Shown here piece after piece: positions 1 through 10,574 of a stretch of 64,000 nucleotides of DNA (within the stretch, counting starts at the first letter, position 1; each line of letters begins with the position of its first letter). The stretch is taken from positions 1 through 64,000 of the forward strand of contig NZ_JANUXX010000007.1 of the NCBI RefSeq assembly GCF_024814375.1. The letters run 5' to 3'. This DNA is from Streptococcus sciuri (GTDB lineage: Bacteria > Bacillota > Bacilli > Lactobacillales > Streptococcaceae). The translations under genes and the position numbers were made by a program. The notes beneath the pieces were generated by a model. That model searched no databases. It worked only from the letters and a program-made list of their open reading frames with translations, and was not told the origin of the DNA.

Positions 1-124
1 ATATTCTATCAAACTACCTAAGCCTTGTCAACCCTTTTTTGAAACTTTTTCCAAAAAAAGTAACAAAATACAGGACGTCCGACAGCTCCATTAGTCTATC
101 AAATTTTGATATACCTGTCAATGA

Positions 125-158
125 AAAAAGGCAGTCCTACTACTAGGACTGCCTTTTT
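125..158. terminator. Bidirectional intrinsic terminator
   Basis: A 14-bp perfect inverted repeat (126-139 and 144-157) with a 4-base loop is flanked by A and T runs, so it can stop transcription from either side. It probably ends the surface-protein transcript about 100 bases after its stop codon, or a gene beyond the left edge. I see no gene in the rest of 1-258. Confidence 0.8.
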
Positions 159-258
159 ATGCTGTCAAACCATTTATTAGGGTTGACGGTACTGCTTTGG
201 TCAGTTTGCCTGTAAAGCTTCTCTACTTTCAATAAAGAGGGGGCAAGCTCTTTCTGAC

Positions 259-1545
259 TTAGACTTCCTTTTTGCTTTTACGCATACCTGCAAATCCAAG
301 GGCTGAGACAAGTCCAAGACCTAATAGAGATAGGGCTGAAGCTTTCTCACCTGTTTGTGGTAATTGGTGATGACGTGCGACACGTGAGTAAGTCGCTTTT
401 TCACCTTTTTCACCTTGATGACGTTGTGCTGATTTACCAGTTGGTTTAACTGATGTTGGTACGACAGTTGTTTTACCATCTTTTGTGATAGTAGAACCTG
501 TTACATGAGAACCATGTGTTTCTGTACTGTCTTTTGTACCGTTTGGTTTTACAGGTGAATTACCGTTTGGTACATTAATAACGGTTCCATTTGGTAGAGT
601 TACTTTAGTGCTATTTTGAGTAGTGTTATTTTGAGTACTTGAAGTTGAAGTGCTTGAATCAGATAATTCTTTTTCTAGACGAGCAATTTCATTTTTGATA
701 TAAGCTTGAACTACTTGTCTTTCTTTTAGAGTTGGGACTGGGTCATCATAATTAGTATAATCATTATAATAAAGACCTAAAGTAGCTCCAAGGCGAGAGT
801 ATTGTTGTCCATTGATGGCCAATTCAGTTTTACCTGTTAGTTTACTGTAATCATCAAGGGCTTGATGTAACTTCTTACTTTGTTCTTCAGTTGGCATACC
901 GAGAAAGTATACTTGTTCATCAGATGTTTGTATCTTATTTAGCATGATATCATTACTAGTCGCTAGGATGGTTTTCAACAAGTCGAGTTCTTTTGCCTTA
1001 GTTGCTTTGTCATCAGTTGGAGCAATAGGGGCTTCAGCCTTACCTGTACCATCAACAGCAGCTTGGGCTGATTGAACGGTTGCTTCTTTTGTTGCAACGT
1101 CAGCATCTGCTGCATCTTTTTCACTTTGTGCAGTGTCAACAGCTGGAGCTGGTTTAGCAGTTGTGGCAGTTGCTGTTGCTGTTGCGTTTGCTTTTTGTTC
1201 TGAAAGATTTGTTGCTTTATCAGCTTGGTGGGCTGCGATGTTTTCAGGAGTGGCATTTGCAACGTTTGTTTCAGCGTCTTTAACAGCTTCTTTTGCAGTG
1301 TCTACATTAGCTTGAGCAGTTGTTACGGCTTTATCAGCTTGATTTTCTGTATCTTGTGCAGTAGCAACTTGTGCTTTAGCATCAGATGATTGCGCTGTTT
1401 CAGTCTTTGGTGCTTCAGCTGTGACAACTGGTTTATCAGGCGTATCAGCTTTTGCTTGTGTTGCTTCATCAGCAAAAGCTGGTGCACCAACCGCTGCGAT
1501 CGCGAGTGCAGTAGTTGCTGCAAGAGATTTGAGTGTTTTGTTCAT
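259..1545 (-). CDS. LPXTG cell-wall-anchored surface protein
   Basis: This 428-residue protein has a signal peptide (residues 1-25, cleavage likely after AFA) and an Ala/Lys/Glu-rich, probably coiled-coil region (about 50-165). A more globular middle follows (about 185-290), then a Ser/Thr/Asn/Pro-rich spacer and a sortase signal: LPQTG at 395-399, a hydrophobic segment and a KSKKEV tail. Sortase A should link it covalently to peptidoglycan. The Ala-rich N-terminal part loosely resembles surface-exclusion (SEC10/PgrA) and adhesin-type proteins, but I cannot name a ligand or function. A short alternating Ala-Thr run near residue 125 comes from a small repeat. The gene is monocistronic, with an AAGGAG ribosome site 12 bases before ATG. 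Its promoter contains a long G tract (see 1582-1613), so expression may be on/off. Confidence 0.9.
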   Translation of the reverse strand: MNKTLKSLAATTALAIAAVGAPAFADEATQAKADTPDKPVVTAEAPKTETAQSSDAKAQVATAQDTENQADKAVTTAQANVDTAKEAVKDAETNVANATPENIAAHQADKATNLSEQKANATATATATTAKPAPAVDTAQSEKDAADADVATKEATVQSAQAAVDGTGKAEAPIAPTDDKATKAKELDLLKTILATSNDIMLNKIQTSDEQVYFLGMPTEEQSKKLHQALDDYSKLTGKTELAINGQQYSRLGATLGLYYNDYTNYDDPVPTLKERQVVQAYIKNEIARLEKELSDSSTSTSSTQNNTTQNSTKVTLPNGTVINVPNGNSPVKPNGTKDSTETHGSHVTGSTITKDGKTTVVPTSVKPTGKSAQRHQGEKGEKATYSRVARHHQLPQTGEKASALSLLGLGLVSALGFAGMRKSKKEV

Positions 1546-1581
1546 AGTTGTGTTTTTCTCCTTTTGGATATTTCTAACTAC

Positions 1582-1613
1582 ATTTTACCCCCCCCCCCCC
1601 CCGATTTTGTCAA
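1582..1613 (-). promoter_or_regulatory. Promoter with G15 tract between -35 and -10 (candidate phase switch)
   Basis: On the minus strand, TTGACA (1613-1608) is followed by AAATC, fifteen G residues (1602-1588) and TAAAAT (1587-1582). The spacer is therefore 20 bases, 3 longer than the sigma-A optimum of 17; a 12-G tract would give 17. Transcription would start near 1575, giving a leader of about 30 bases. Homopolymer G tracts between promoter boxes are a known slipped-strand switch in other bacteria, such as neisserial outer-membrane protein genes. The switching itself is inferred here, and tract length is prone to sequencing error. Confidence 0.75.
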
Positions 1614-1784
1614 GTGATTTTAGGGTTTTTTTATCTTTTTATGACAAAAGAATAGGATAAGATAAGTAGTCTGAACGTGGTATTGCTATTTGAAAGATGT
1701 GCATGAGACTGTATCTATTTTTGATTGGAATAGATTCTGACAAGCTGAACAACTTCATAAATAATTAAAAGAAATAGATATAAC

Positions 1785-1809
1785 AAAAACCAACGGAAAG
1801 ACCGTTGGT
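1785..1809 (-). terminator. Intrinsic terminator of the rapZ-pepD operon
   Basis: An 8-bp perfect stem (1789-1796 with 1802-1809) with a 5-base loop is followed on the minus strand by a T run. It lies just after the pepD stop codon. The stretch 1620-1785 holds no recognisable gene. Confidence 0.85.
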
Positions 1810-1814
1810 CAAAG

Positions 1815-3212
1815 TTAGTCGTTAGCAGAAAAACGATTAGTCATCAAATCGCTAGCATCAAAAAGCACTTGATTTAATAATTTTTGTGTTTCATCTTGAA
1901 TATAATCACTCATAGCTTGATTTTCTGCTTCAAGGTCAATCTTTTCACCTGATGAAAGAGCAGCGTCTACTTTATATAACATAGCATGTCCTTGTGCCAT
2001 TGTCTGCTCAATATAATCATCAAGATGTCCTGCATGGTAATGATAGTGTGTATCTGCTAAAGCAGCAATTAAGCGACTAGACCAATAAAAATTATCTGTT
2101 GATACTTTTTCAGTCGTATTTGCAAAATAATCAGGAGTCTTAGAAATTTGTGTAAAGAACGGAACCATTGTCGTAAACGGCATAGAACCATAAGAAAGCC
2201 ATTGAATACCAGTTGTTTCATGTGGTTGATTTGGGCGTAATTGTAAAATGGCTGTTTGGCTAGTTCGATTGATACCAATTGGTCGAAATTTTTTTTGACT
2301 GACAGAGGTACCTTCTGAACCATATGGATCAAAGACGGTATCCTGATAGTGATTACTTAAAACATACTTAATGTCTTCAATGCTAACTTTACGATAAGGC
2401 TTTTGACACCAAGGAATGAAAAAACTTTTAGGGTCTTGCTCAACATCTGGCGTTAAAAAACGTTGAATTGCCCAGCTCCTTGGAGTATTGTAGCGTCTAT
2501 CTTTGTCTCTCTGGCTACCAAAAGCGTATCTTGGATTAAAATGCTCATTAGAATACGTCAAATCAAGATGATGTTCAGCAATGAATTTACGTAAATCGCT
2601 AGAGTGAAGATAAGCAGTTGGATTATTAAACTCAAAATAATCAATACCAAATTGATTAGGATTGGTCACGTATACATCATCTGGGACACGTCTTGCAATC
2701 CAATGATGTCCTCCTATCGTCTCAAGCCACCAAATCTCATCACTGTCCGAAAAGGCAATGCCATTACTTTCGTAAGTCCCATATTTCTCTAAAATAGAAC
2801 CTAGAAGCTCCACACCTTCACGCGCACTATGAATGTAAGGTAAAACCAAAGTCAACATGTCTTCTTCGCCAATGCCTGATGACACTAGAGGATCAGCTCC
2901 CAACACTCGAGCATTGGTCGTTATAGTCTCAGTAGCACTCATAGCAACATTATATGCGTTGATACCCGCCTCACCCCAAATACCATCTCTACTTAGAGCA
3001 TCTGGAACAGCGGTGTAGCGCATTGGATTATCTGGTAACTTCATCTCAAAAGTTGACAATACTGATTTATAATGGCGGAGTTGTTCCTCTGGATGAACTA
3101 CAATAAATTTTTTAGGTGTAAATTCACCATCTTGTGAATCTTCCGTTCGAGCAATAAGTGTTGAACCATCATAAGATGCTTTTTTCCCTACTAAAATCGT
3201 CGTACAAGCCAT
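1815..3212 (-). CDS. pepD: Dipeptidase, peptidase family C69 (PepD type)
   Basis: This 465-residue cytoplasmic dipeptidase is a member of the Ntn-hydrolase family C69. The protein begins Met-Ala-Cys, and Cys3 is the expected catalytic nucleophile. An early ARTEDS motif and the family's usual length agree. It hydrolyses dipeptides for amino-acid recovery. It is the last gene of the rapZ-yvcK-whiA-pepD run, 18 bases after whiA, and is followed by a strong terminator. Family assignment is firm; exact substrate preference cannot be read from the sequence. Confidence 0.92.
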   Translation of the reverse strand: MACTTILVGKKASYDGSTLIARTEDSQDGEFTPKKFIVVHPEEQLRHYKSVLSTFEMKLPDNPMRYTAVPDALSRDGIWGEAGINAYNVAMSATETITTNARVLGADPLVSSGIGEEDMLTLVLPYIHSAREGVELLGSILEKYGTYESNGIAFSDSDEIWWLETIGGHHWIARRVPDDVYVTNPNQFGIDYFEFNNPTAYLHSSDLRKFIAEHHLDLTYSNEHFNPRYAFGSQRDKDRRYNTPRSWAIQRFLTPDVEQDPKSFFIPWCQKPYRKVSIEDIKYVLSNHYQDTVFDPYGSEGTSVSQKKFRPIGINRTSQTAILQLRPNQPHETTGIQWLSYGSMPFTTMVPFFTQISKTPDYFANTTEKVSTDNFYWSSRLIAALADTHYHYHAGHLDDYIEQTMAQGHAMLYKVDAALSSGEKIDLEAENQAMSDYIQDETQKLLNQVLFDASDLMTNRFSAND

Positions 3213-3230
3213 AAGTTTATCCTTTCCGTT

Positions 3231-4142
3231 CTATAATTCGTCTGCAATTTGATTAATTTTTCGCAACCGATGATTAACACCACTTTTTGTAATAGTGATG
3301 TCTAAGCTATCTGCAATCTGCTGGATAGAATAATCAGGATGTGCCAAACGCACTTTTGCAACTTGGCGCAAGTCACTAGAAAGACTATCAAAGCCAACTG
3401 TGTCCATGATTTTAATGATATTATTAATTGTTTTCATGCTGGCTGTCACCGTTCGGGCAATATTAGCTGTTTCTGCGTTATTTGCTCTATTCAGATCGTT
3501 TCTAGTTTCACGTAAAATCTTAATTTCTTCAAACGCTTCCTTTGCTTGAAGAGCACCAACTACCAACAAAAAATCCATAATGTCCTCGGCTTTTTGAAGA
3601 TAAGTCACTGCTCCACTTTTATGGGCAATAACTTTAGCATCAAGCATAAATTTCTGCATGAGTGAAGCGAGATCTTCTGCATGATCTTGATAAACCGAGA
3701 AAACTTCCAGCTGATATTTCCCTGAGTCTGGTTCACGTATCGTTCCTGTAGCTAGAAAAGCTCCTTTCAAGTAACCTCTTCCACTATTATCATCTTCTAG
3801 GATATGAGTCTCAATACCTGTTTCTAAACCAAAAAAAGAGTCTGCTAGTTGTAAATCAGCTAAAATAGTTTCCACATCACTATCTACAAAAACTGTATAA
3901 ACACGATTTTTACGTAGATTTGTTTTGTAGTGATACTTAATCTCAGGCTGACTAGTGTAATAACACTCAATTAATTGATAAATATGACGAGCAATTTTAG
4001 CATTTTCACTGGTAATAGAAAGCGTCAAGCCATTACTTGTCAATCCAAGATTTCCAGATAGTTTAATGATAGCAGACAGTTCACTTTTGTCGTGAATAGA
4101 AAGCCCAAGTAATTCTTCTTTTACTGTCGTTGTAAAACTCAT
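3231..4142 (-). CDS. whiA: WhiA, DNA-binding regulator with a homing-endonuclease-like fold
   Basis: This 303-residue protein has the WhiA layout: an N-terminal LAGLIDADG-like fold (about 1-200) and a C-terminal helix-turn-helix (about 220-300), with [19 protein letters not shown] near residues 276-294. In Gram-positive bacteria WhiA binds DNA and affects division and chromosome segregation; it is not an active nuclease. Its ATG overlaps the yvcK stop codon by 4 bases, so the two are translationally coupled in the conserved rapZ-yvcK-whiA cluster. Confidence 0.95.
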   Translation of the reverse strand: MSFTTTVKEELLGLSIHDKSELSAIIKLSGNLGLTSNGLTLSITSENAKIARHIYQLIECYYTSQPEIKYHYKTNLRKNRVYTVFVDSDVETILADLQLADSFFGLETGIETHILEDDNSGRGYLKGAFLATGTIREPDSGKYQLEVFSVYQDHAEDLASLMQKFMLDAKVIAHKSGAVTYLQKAEDIMDFLLVVGALQAKEAFEEIKILRETRNDLNRANNAETANIARTVTASMKTINNIIKIMDTVGFDSLSSDLRQVAKVRLAHPDYSIQQIADSLDITITKSGVNHRLRKINQIADEL

Positions 4143-5113
4143 CGTTTTTTTCCTACCAAATTCATCAATTCTTCAACAACTAGGTCCCCATGATGAAAAG
4201 CACCTCCTTTTTCTAAACGTAAAAAGTTAGACGAGATAATGCGCTTTGCTTGTTTTTGCAATCCTTGAAAATCATGCTCTACTTGAACCAAATACTCATC
4301 AAAACAGTTTGAGACCATATAAGCATCTGGCACCTTTTCGATATTGACCAAAACAGTATCAATAACATCCTGACCTAAATGGCGGTTTAGCACTTCCACA
4401 TGATTTGCATCTGTAAAATGTTCTGTCTCTCCCCTCTGTGTCATGATATTGCATACATAAGCAACCTCAGCTGGTGTAGCAAGAAGAGCTTCTTTAATTT
4501 CAGGAATAACGAGATTAGGTAAAATTGAAGTGAACAAAGATCCAGGTCCCAAAACAATCATATCGCTTTCCATGATAGTTTTCACAACTTTTCGGCTTGC
4601 CTTCGGACGTTCGTCATTATAAGTATTTGTAACGAAAACATGGTCAATCATGCCCTGATAATCAGCTATACTACTCTCTCCAACTACCTCATGCCCATCT
4701 TGAAAAATAGCATGAAGTGTCAAAGGTTGCTCACTTGATGGATAGATTTTGCCAGAAATATGAAAAAATTTGGTTAAAATCTGCATAGCGTTATAAGTAG
4801 ATCCTTGCATTTCTGAAATACCTGCAATAATCAGATTACCAAGTGGGTGTCCTGCAAAATCACCATCTCCTTCTGAAAAACGATATTGAAAAATCTTTTC
4901 ATAAAAGCGTGGCATATCACTCATAGCCACTAGAACATTTCGCAAATCACCAGGCGGTGTCAGTCGCATACTACCCCGCAATTTCCCAGAGGAACCACCA
5001 TCATCAGCAACTGTTACCACAGCTGTAATATCAACCTCTTCGAAACGCAGACTATTCAGAATAACAGGGATACCAGTACCACCACCAATCACTGTAATCT
5101 TAGGTTTTCTCAT
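4139..5113 (-). CDS. yvcK: YvcK/GlmR-type gluconeogenesis and wall-precursor regulator
   Basis: A 324-residue member of the CofD-like UPF0052 family. The N-terminal glycine motif (GGGTG, residues 10-14) and [13 protein letters not shown] (about 34-46) match YvcK, which binds UDP-sugars and in Bacillus supports peptidoglycan precursor flow. The start codon overlaps the rapZ stop (ATGA). In pneumococcus the homologue has been linked to StkP signalling and division; that link is from family knowledge only. Confidence 0.93.
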   Translation of the reverse strand: MRKPKITVIGGGTGIPVILNSLRFEEVDITAVVTVADDGGSSGKLRGSMRLTPPGDLRNVLVAMSDMPRFYEKIFQYRFSEGDGDFAGHPLGNLIIAGISEMQGSTYNAMQILTKFFHISGKIYPSSEQPLTLHAIFQDGHEVVGESSIADYQGMIDHVFVTNTYNDERPKASRKVVKTIMESDMIVLGPGSLFTSILPNLVIPEIKEALLATPAEVAYVCNIMTQRGETEHFTDANHVEVLNRHLGQDVIDTVLVNIEKVPDAYMVSNCFDEYLVQVEHDFQGLQKQAKRIISSNFLRLEKGGAFHHGDLVVEELMNLVGKKR

Positions 5114-5997
5114 GAACGGTTCACCGTCTCCTTTCTACGGTCTTTATCTCGATGGCTCTCATTAACAGACCACTCACCTTTTAAATCTTCAGCCAAGCGA
5201 TGTGCAAAAGCAGTACTACGATGTTGACCTCCTGTACATCCTATAGCGATTGTTAGAATAGCTTTTCCTTCTCTTTGATAACCAGGCAAAATAGGAACAA
5301 TCAAGTTAAGAAGCTTTTGGTAAAAGTCTTCCGACTCTTCAAACCCCATGACATAGTCATACACTTCTCTATCTATTCCTGTTTTATTACGTAGCTCTGG
5401 TTTATAGTAAGGATTTGGTAAAAAGCGTACATCAAAAACTAAATCCGCATCCAATGGTAAGCCATATTTAAAACCAAAACTCACCACTTCAATCCGAAAT
5501 GTACTTGTAGTATCACCAGATGAAAATTTCCCTGATAAGACTTGGCGCAATTGACGAGGAGTCAACTCTGTTGTATCCACTACATTCTGACTTAAACTCT
5601 TTAGAGGTGCTAGCAACTCACGCTCTAGCGTAATACCGTCTAAAATACGACCATCCGAAGCTAGAGGATGACTACGTCTTGTCTCCTTGTAACGTGACAC
5701 CAATTCACCATCTGTTGCATCTAAAAAGAGAATATTTACCTTGACATGCTCATTAGTCTCAATCTTGTCTAAAATAGTACTAATTTCATTAAAAAAGAGG
5801 CGACTACGCATATCCATGACCAAAGCAACTTTATTGGTTTCACCAGATTGCTCAACCAATTTGATAAATTTTGGTAACAAGGTCGGCGGCATATTATCAA
5901 TAGTAAAATAACCCAAATCTTCAAACGACTGAATAGCAACCGTTTTACCAGCACCACTCATTCCTGTCACAATCACTAACTCAATGTTTTTTGCCAT
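5110..5997 (-). CDS. rapZ: RapZ-family nucleotide-binding protein
   Basis: This 295-residue P-loop protein has a Walker A motif, GMSGAGKT, at residues 12-19. The RapZ C-terminal signature [12 protein letters not shown] is near 253-264. In E. coli RapZ is an RNA-binding adaptor for glmS control; in Firmicutes (YvcJ) it hydrolyses nucleotides and affects competence. It is first in the rapZ-yvcK-whiA-pepD operon, about 105 bases downstream of an extended -10 promoter. Confidence 0.93.
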   Translation of the reverse strand: MAKNIELVIVTGMSGAGKTVAIQSFEDLGYFTIDNMPPTLLPKFIKLVEQSGETNKVALVMDMRSRLFFNEISTILDKIETNEHVKVNILFLDATDGELVSRYKETRRSHPLASDGRILDGITLERELLAPLKSLSQNVVDTTELTPRQLRQVLSGKFSSGDTTSTFRIEVVSFGFKYGLPLDADLVFDVRFLPNPYYKPELRNKTGIDREVYDYVMGFEESEDFYQKLLNLIVPILPGYQREGKAILTIAIGCTGGQHRSTAFAHRLAEDLKGEWSVNESHRDKDRRKETVNRS

Positions 5998-6101
5998 TTC
6001 GTTATCCTTTCTCTCATGAACCTCATTTTCTTGCTCACCGAACGTCTATCTAAAAAACGTTTCTCATTACCTCACAAATCGTCATAACGCTTGCCTATGT
6101 T

Positions 6102-6110
6102 ATTATACCA
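6102..6110 (-). promoter_or_regulatory. Extended -10 promoter for rapZ operon
   Basis: On the minus strand TGGTATAAT gives a perfect -10 (6107-6102) with the TG extension. There is no good -35 hexamer 16-18 bases upstream. Confidence 0.6.
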
Positions 6111-6141
6111 CATCCGTATCTTAGCGACACTTGAAAGTTAA

Positions 6142-6161
6142 AGAAAAAGGGGCAAGCCCTT
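6142..6161 (-). terminator. Intrinsic terminator of ridA
   Basis: A 5-bp AAGGG/CCCTT stem (6147-6151 with 6157-6161) is followed by a T run on the minus strand, directly after the ridA stop codon. Confidence 0.65.
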
Positions 6162-6165
6162 CTCT

Positions 6166-6549
6166 TTAGTCAGCCAGATAAGCAGTGACTTCAATCTCTA
6201 CTTTAACATCCTTAGGCAGGCGAGATACTTCTACACAAGAGCGTGCTGGGAATGTCTCGTTAAAAGCAGTCTCATAAACAGCATTAAAAGCAGCAAAATC
6301 ATTGATGTCACTTAAAAAACAAGTAGTCTTAACCACTTGGTCAAAATCAGATCCAGCCTCTTTTAAAATGGCTTTTACATTTGATAGAACTTGCTTTGTT
6401 TGTTCCTCAATTGTCTCACCTATAACAGCACCTGTTGTCGGTGAGAGAGGCACCTGTCCACTTGCAAATAAGAAATCGCCAACGATTTTTCCTTGAACAT
6501 AAGGACCGATAGCTTTTGGTGCTTGGTCTGTTTGAATGATTTTTACCAT
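6166..6549 (-). CDS. ridA: RidA, 2-iminobutanoate/2-iminopropanoate deaminase
   Basis: A 127-residue RidA (YjgF/UK114) protein. It hydrolyses reactive enamine and imine intermediates released by PLP enzymes, protecting PLP-dependent metabolism. The conserved PARSCVEV segment, which carries the catalytic Arg, and IEVTAYL at the C-terminus are present. I chose the ATG at 6549 because GGAGG lies 8 bases upstream; an in-frame TTG 15 bases earlier overlaps that ribosome site. It appears monocistronic, with terminators on both sides. Confidence 0.93.
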   Translation of the reverse strand: MVKIIQTDQAPKAIGPYVQGKIVGDFLFASGQVPLSPTTGAVIGETIEEQTKQVLSNVKAILKEAGSDFDQVVKTTCFLSDINDFAAFNAVYETAFNETFPARSCVEVSRLPKDVKVEIEVTAYLAD

Positions 6550-6625
6550 AATGTCTACCTCCAAAAGATACTAATAGTTTAACATATTTTTCAGAAAATT
6601 AATATAAGTTTTTTGCTATTCTGAA

Positions 6626-6653
6626 AAAAACAAGCAGGTAAACACCTGCTTGT
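6626..6653 (-). terminator. Intrinsic terminator of ileS
   Basis: A 10-bp perfect stem (6630-6639 with 6644-6653) and a T7 run follow the ileS stop codon on the minus strand. Confidence 0.9.
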
Positions 6654-6664
6654 CCATTTAACAT

Positions 6665-9451
6665 TTATTCAAATCCATCAGAAAGAGATGAAGCAAAGTT
6701 TGCTTCGATAATATCAGCACAATGATCGCAAATTGTAGCGTGATAAGGACGTTCTTTAACTGTTTCATCCACGCGACGGCAACGATCACAAACCTCACCA
6801 GAGGCATGAGTGACTCTAAAGGCAACCCCGTCAAAACAGATAGCATCACTAGGGGCAGCTTCGTCTGTAATAGTCAAACCAGATACAATCAGGAGTTGTG
6901 CAATATCACTATCAAGAGATGATAGGAGCGTTTTAATATTTTGAGCAACATATACAGTCATGTGTGCTTCTAAAGATTTTCCGATAACTTTAGCATTACG
7001 CGCTTCTTCCAAAGCTTTTTGCGCTTGCGCTCGGAAAGTCATAAAGGCTTCCCATTCCTCTAAAATTGTTTCTTGTCCAACAAAATCCTGATGAGTTGGT
7101 AACTCTGTTAATTGCACAAACTCTTCTGATTCATAATCGAGGTAAGACCAGATTTCCTCAGTCGTGTGAGGGAGAATTGGTGTTAATAGTTTCGTCAATT
7201 TAACGAGAATATCGTAAAAGACTGTTTGCATTTGACGACGCTCAAAGCTATTTGCTGCCTCAATATAAACGACATCTTTTGCAAAATCAAGATAAAATGC
7301 AGATAAATCAACCGTGATAAAGTTAATAATAGCTTTATAAATGCCCATAAAATCATAAGCTGCATAGGCTTTTCGAACCGTTTTCACCAGTTGATTAAAC
7401 TTGATGGTCATATATTTGTCAACAGGACGTAACTCTTCATAGCTAATAGCATCACTCTTAGGATTGAAATCAGATGTATTAGCAATCAAAAAGCGTAACG
7501 TATTTCTGATTTTACGGTAAGTCTCAGAAGTTTGTTTGAGAATGTCCATAGAGATACGCACGTCATTGCTCGTATCCACGCTTGTCACCCAAAGGCGAAG
7601 AATCTCAGCACCGAATTGTTTTTCCACATCACTTGGCAAGATGGTATTTCCAAGAGATTTCGACATCTTCTCGCCCTTACCATCAAGTGTAAAACCTTGG
7701 GATAAGATAGCTTTATAAGGCGCATGACCGTTAACGGCAACAGAGGTAATGAGCGATGAGTTAAACCAACCACGATACTGATCGCTCCCTTCAAGATAGA
7801 GATCCGCCGGATAAGAAAGCTCTTTTCGAGCATTCATAACACCATTCCACGAAGAACCTGAATCAAACCAAACATCCATAATATCTGTTTCTTTGGTAAA
7901 AAGACCATTTGGTGAACCTGGATGTGTAAAGCCTTTTGGCAACAAATCTTTAGCATCACGTTCCCACCAAATAATTGAACCATGTTCTTCAAAGAGGTCA
8001 GCAACATAATCTGTCACTTCTTTGGTCATAATAGCTGTACCATCTTCAGCGTAAAAGATTGGAAGCGGTACCCCCCAAGCTCGTTGACGTGAAATGACCC
8101 AGTCGCCACGATCACGAATCATATTATAGAGGCGTTTTTGACCCCAAGATGGATTAAAACTAGTTTTCTCAATCTCATCCAAAATATCTTGGCGGAATTT
8201 AGAAACAGAAGCAAACCATTGCGGAACAGCACGCCAAATAATTGGCTTTTTCGTACGCCAGTCAAATGGGTAAGAGTGATTGATGACTTCGCTAGCGAGC
8301 AGTAAATCACCTAACTTTTCTTGAACCAGTGGTGTCACCTTATCATAAAACTGACCTTCAAAATCGCTACCTGCATTTTCCATCATAATACCACGCTCAT
8401 TAACAGTAACAACGACTTCAAGACCGTATTTGATTCCAACATTGTAGTCATCTTCACCAAAACCTGGAGCTGTATGGACGATACCAGTCCCAGAATCTAA
8501 AGTAACATGATCTCCAAGTATAACAAGCTCATCAATCTCGCTATCCCAAGGATGCTCTGTGATAATCATCTCAAGATCAGATCCTTTATGATGAGAAATC
8601 ACTTCTGGGCTTTTCCAACCAAACTTCTCACTTAATGTATCCAGAAGCCCTTCAGCAACGAGATACTTACGCCTGCTTTCTTCTGGTCTAACGACAACAT
8701 AATCCATATCAGGACCAACAGTCAAACCACGTGAAGCTGTTACAGTAAATGGTGTTGTTGTCCAAACAACAATATAAGTATCTTCATCTAAGATACCTTT
8801 GCCATCTTTGACTTTATTGGCATAGTAAAGAGAAGTCGAATCAATATCATGGTATTCAATTTCAGCTTCAGCAAGAGCTGACTCAGACGACCATGACCAG
8901 TAGACCGGTTTTGCTCCTCGGTAGATATAACCTTTATCCGCCATAGCTCCAAAAACACGGATTTGTGCTGCCTCATAGGATGGAAGAAGTGTAATATACG
9001 GGTTTTCCCAATCTGCTAAGACACCTAAACGTTTAAAGTCTTTGCGTTGTTTATCAACCTGTTCCAAAGCATACTTGCGACATAATTGAAGATAATCAAC
9101 AATGTCCATCTCTTTACGTTTTACCCCTTGCTTTGCAAGAACTTGCTCAATCGGCAAACCATGTGTATCCCAACCAGGGACATAAGGAGCACGAAAACCA
9201 GACATAGACTTAGATCGTACGATGATATCTTTTGAAATCTTATTCATAGCATGACCAACATGAATGTTACCATTAGCATACGGAGGACCATCATGGAGAT
9301 TAAAAGAAGGCTTTCCTTCATTTAGTTGCTGACGTTTTTTATAAATTTCTGCTTTTTCCCATTCAGCTTGCCATTGAGGCTCTTTATTAGGAAGCCCAGC
9401 ACGCATCGGAAAAGCTGTTTTTCCAAGATTGAGGGTATCTTTAAGTTTCAT
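6665..9451 (-). CDS. ileS: Isoleucyl-tRNA synthetase
   Basis: A 928-residue class Ia aminoacyl-tRNA synthetase that charges tRNA-Ile and edits Val-tRNA-Ile. The HIGH-type motif HVGH is at residues 64-67 and KMSKS is near 595. A C-terminal zinc ribbon with paired Cys motifs (CDRC and CDHC) is intact. The start is the ATG at 9451, which has AAGGAG 6 bases upstream; a longer in-frame reading would run into the leader terminator. Expression is set by the T-box leader immediately upstream. Confidence 0.96.
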   Translation of the reverse strand: MKLKDTLNLGKTAFPMRAGLPNKEPQWQAEWEKAEIYKKRQQLNEGKPSFNLHDGPPYANGNIHVGHAMNKISKDIIVRSKSMSGFRAPYVPGWDTHGLPIEQVLAKQGVKRKEMDIVDYLQLCRKYALEQVDKQRKDFKRLGVLADWENPYITLLPSYEAAQIRVFGAMADKGYIYRGAKPVYWSWSSESALAEAEIEYHDIDSTSLYYANKVKDGKGILDEDTYIVVWTTTPFTVTASRGLTVGPDMDYVVVRPEESRRKYLVAEGLLDTLSEKFGWKSPEVISHHKGSDLEMIITEHPWDSEIDELVILGDHVTLDSGTGIVHTAPGFGEDDYNVGIKYGLEVVVTVNERGIMMENAGSDFEGQFYDKVTPLVQEKLGDLLLASEVINHSYPFDWRTKKPIIWRAVPQWFASVSKFRQDILDEIEKTSFNPSWGQKRLYNMIRDRGDWVISRQRAWGVPLPIFYAEDGTAIMTKEVTDYVADLFEEHGSIIWWERDAKDLLPKGFTHPGSPNGLFTKETDIMDVWFDSGSSWNGVMNARKELSYPADLYLEGSDQYRGWFNSSLITSVAVNGHAPYKAILSQGFTLDGKGEKMSKSLGNTILPSDVEKQFGAEILRLWVTSVDTSNDVRISMDILKQTSETYRKIRNTLRFLIANTSDFNPKSDAISYEELRPVDKYMTIKFNQLVKTVRKAYAAYDFMGIYKAIINFITVDLSAFYLDFAKDVVYIEAANSFERRQMQTVFYDILVKLTKLLTPILPHTTEEIWSYLDYESEEFVQLTELPTHQDFVGQETILEEWEAFMTFRAQAQKALEEARNAKVIGKSLEAHMTVYVAQNIKTLLSSLDSDIAQLLIVSGLTITDEAAPSDAICFDGVAFRVTHASGEVCDRCRRVDETVKERPYHATICDHCADIIEANFASSLSDGFE

Positions 9452-9471
9452 TTCTAACTCCTTTATATTAT

Positions 9472-9680
9472 AAAAAGCTTCCATCACAAAAGGACGAAAG
9501 CTCGTGGTACCACCTTAATTTAGAATAAAAAACACCGATAGGTCTCCTATTCCCTTGATGACTGGTAAGGTTCGTCAAACCTTTCATCCTACTTATTCAG
9601 ATGAAATCGAAGAAAAGGATAACATAGAGTTGAGGAACTATAGACCTCTCACCATCGTCTACTCGCTGAAAGTATCATAC
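9472..9680 (-). promoter_or_regulatory. T-box leader of ileS
   Basis: The leader contains the conserved T-box core GGTGGTACCACG (9514-9503). The antiterminator can form by AAGG pairing with CCTT 15-20 bases downstream. A stem III-like perfect hairpin is at 9567-9583, AAGGTT with AACCTT. The competing terminator is the 7-bp stem 9476-9482/9496-9502 with a T5 run just before the ileS ribosome site. Uncharged tRNA-Ile should pair with the T-box and permit readthrough. I could not place the Ile specifier codon with certainty. The 5' end is approximate. Confidence 0.88.
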
Positions 9681-9697
9681 TCTACGCCTAATTTTTC

Positions 9698-10525
9698 TTA
9701 TTCGCCAATATTCAATTTGAAAGTCTGTGTTTCATTCAATGAATCTTCTTCCAATGAATCTTCTTCGCTTGAAGTCTCCAATATATCTGTCGAAGAGGAA
9801 ACAGAATCTAAATCTGAAGGTGCTTCCATTTTTTGTTTAACAGACTCTAATTCATCAACTATTTTATTGCTCTCCTCAACGCGACGTTGTAATTCATCCA
9901 TTTCTTCTGGCGTGAATTGCCGTGTCACGTCAAAGGTTGCTGCCTCACTAGTTGCAGGAAGGTGCTCATCCAAGACTTTTTCTACAACTTCTTTAAAAGT
10001 TTCATCTGAATCTTGGACATAAACAGCAGTTGGCTGTAACAATTCATCCCAATCAGATGAATTGGCAAGACTTAATTGACTTTCAATAGAGGCTATTAAG
10101 CGTTGATGAAACACACGAGCTTGACGTTTTAAATCTTCTGTTTCAACAGCTACACGTTTAGCATCATCTGAAGCATCACGAATGATTTGATTAGCTTTAA
10201 TTTTAGCTTCATCTAAAAGTTGTTGTGATTCAATATTAGCGCGTGCTAAAAGGTTGCTCGCCTCATCGTTAGCTGATGTTTTAACCTTTTCAGCTGTTTC
10301 TTGAGCAAGAATAACAGACTGACTAAGCGACTCTTTCATTTCATCAAAATATGCTACTTTTTCTTCCAAGGCTTTCACCTTTTCTTCCAAAGTACGTTTT
10401 TGGCGAGTGAGAGTTTCATAATCATCAACAATAATGTCTAAAAACTCATCAACCTCTTCTTCATTGTATCCTCGAAAACCACTTTTAAATGTTTTATCTT
10501 TAATATCTAATGCAGTCAGCGTCAT
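9698..10525 (-). CDS. divIVA: DivIVA, septum and pole scaffold
   Basis: A 275-residue coiled-coil protein. The N-terminal membrane-binding domain (TALDIKDKTFKSGFRGY, then EEVDEFLD) is followed by long Glu/Lys/Gln-rich coiled coils (about 35-165) and an acidic, Ser-rich tail (about 225-275). DivIVA senses curved membrane at septa and poles and recruits late division proteins; in pneumococcus it is an StkP substrate. It ends the sepF-yggT-ylmH-divIVA part of the division cluster, just upstream of the ileS leader. Confidence 0.95.
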   Translation of the reverse strand: MTLTALDIKDKTFKSGFRGYNEEEVDEFLDIIVDDYETLTRQKRTLEEKVKALEEKVAYFDEMKESLSQSVILAQETAEKVKTSANDEASNLLARANIESQQLLDEAKIKANQIIRDASDDAKRVAVETEDLKRQARVFHQRLIASIESQLSLANSSDWDELLQPTAVYVQDSDETFKEVVEKVLDEHLPATSEAATFDVTRQFTPEEMDELQRRVEESNKIVDELESVKQKMEAPSDLDSVSSSTDILETSSEEDSLEEDSLNETQTFKLNIGE

Positions 10526-10574
10526 ATTAGTCTCCTTAAATAAAATTCAATTTGTTTGTTCTCTATAAATAGTA

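Noticed and set aside
1390..1660. Plus-strand open frames across the C tract encoding a proline run
   Set aside because: They lie antisense to the surface-protein gene and its promoter and have no coding features; the prolines are just the C tract.
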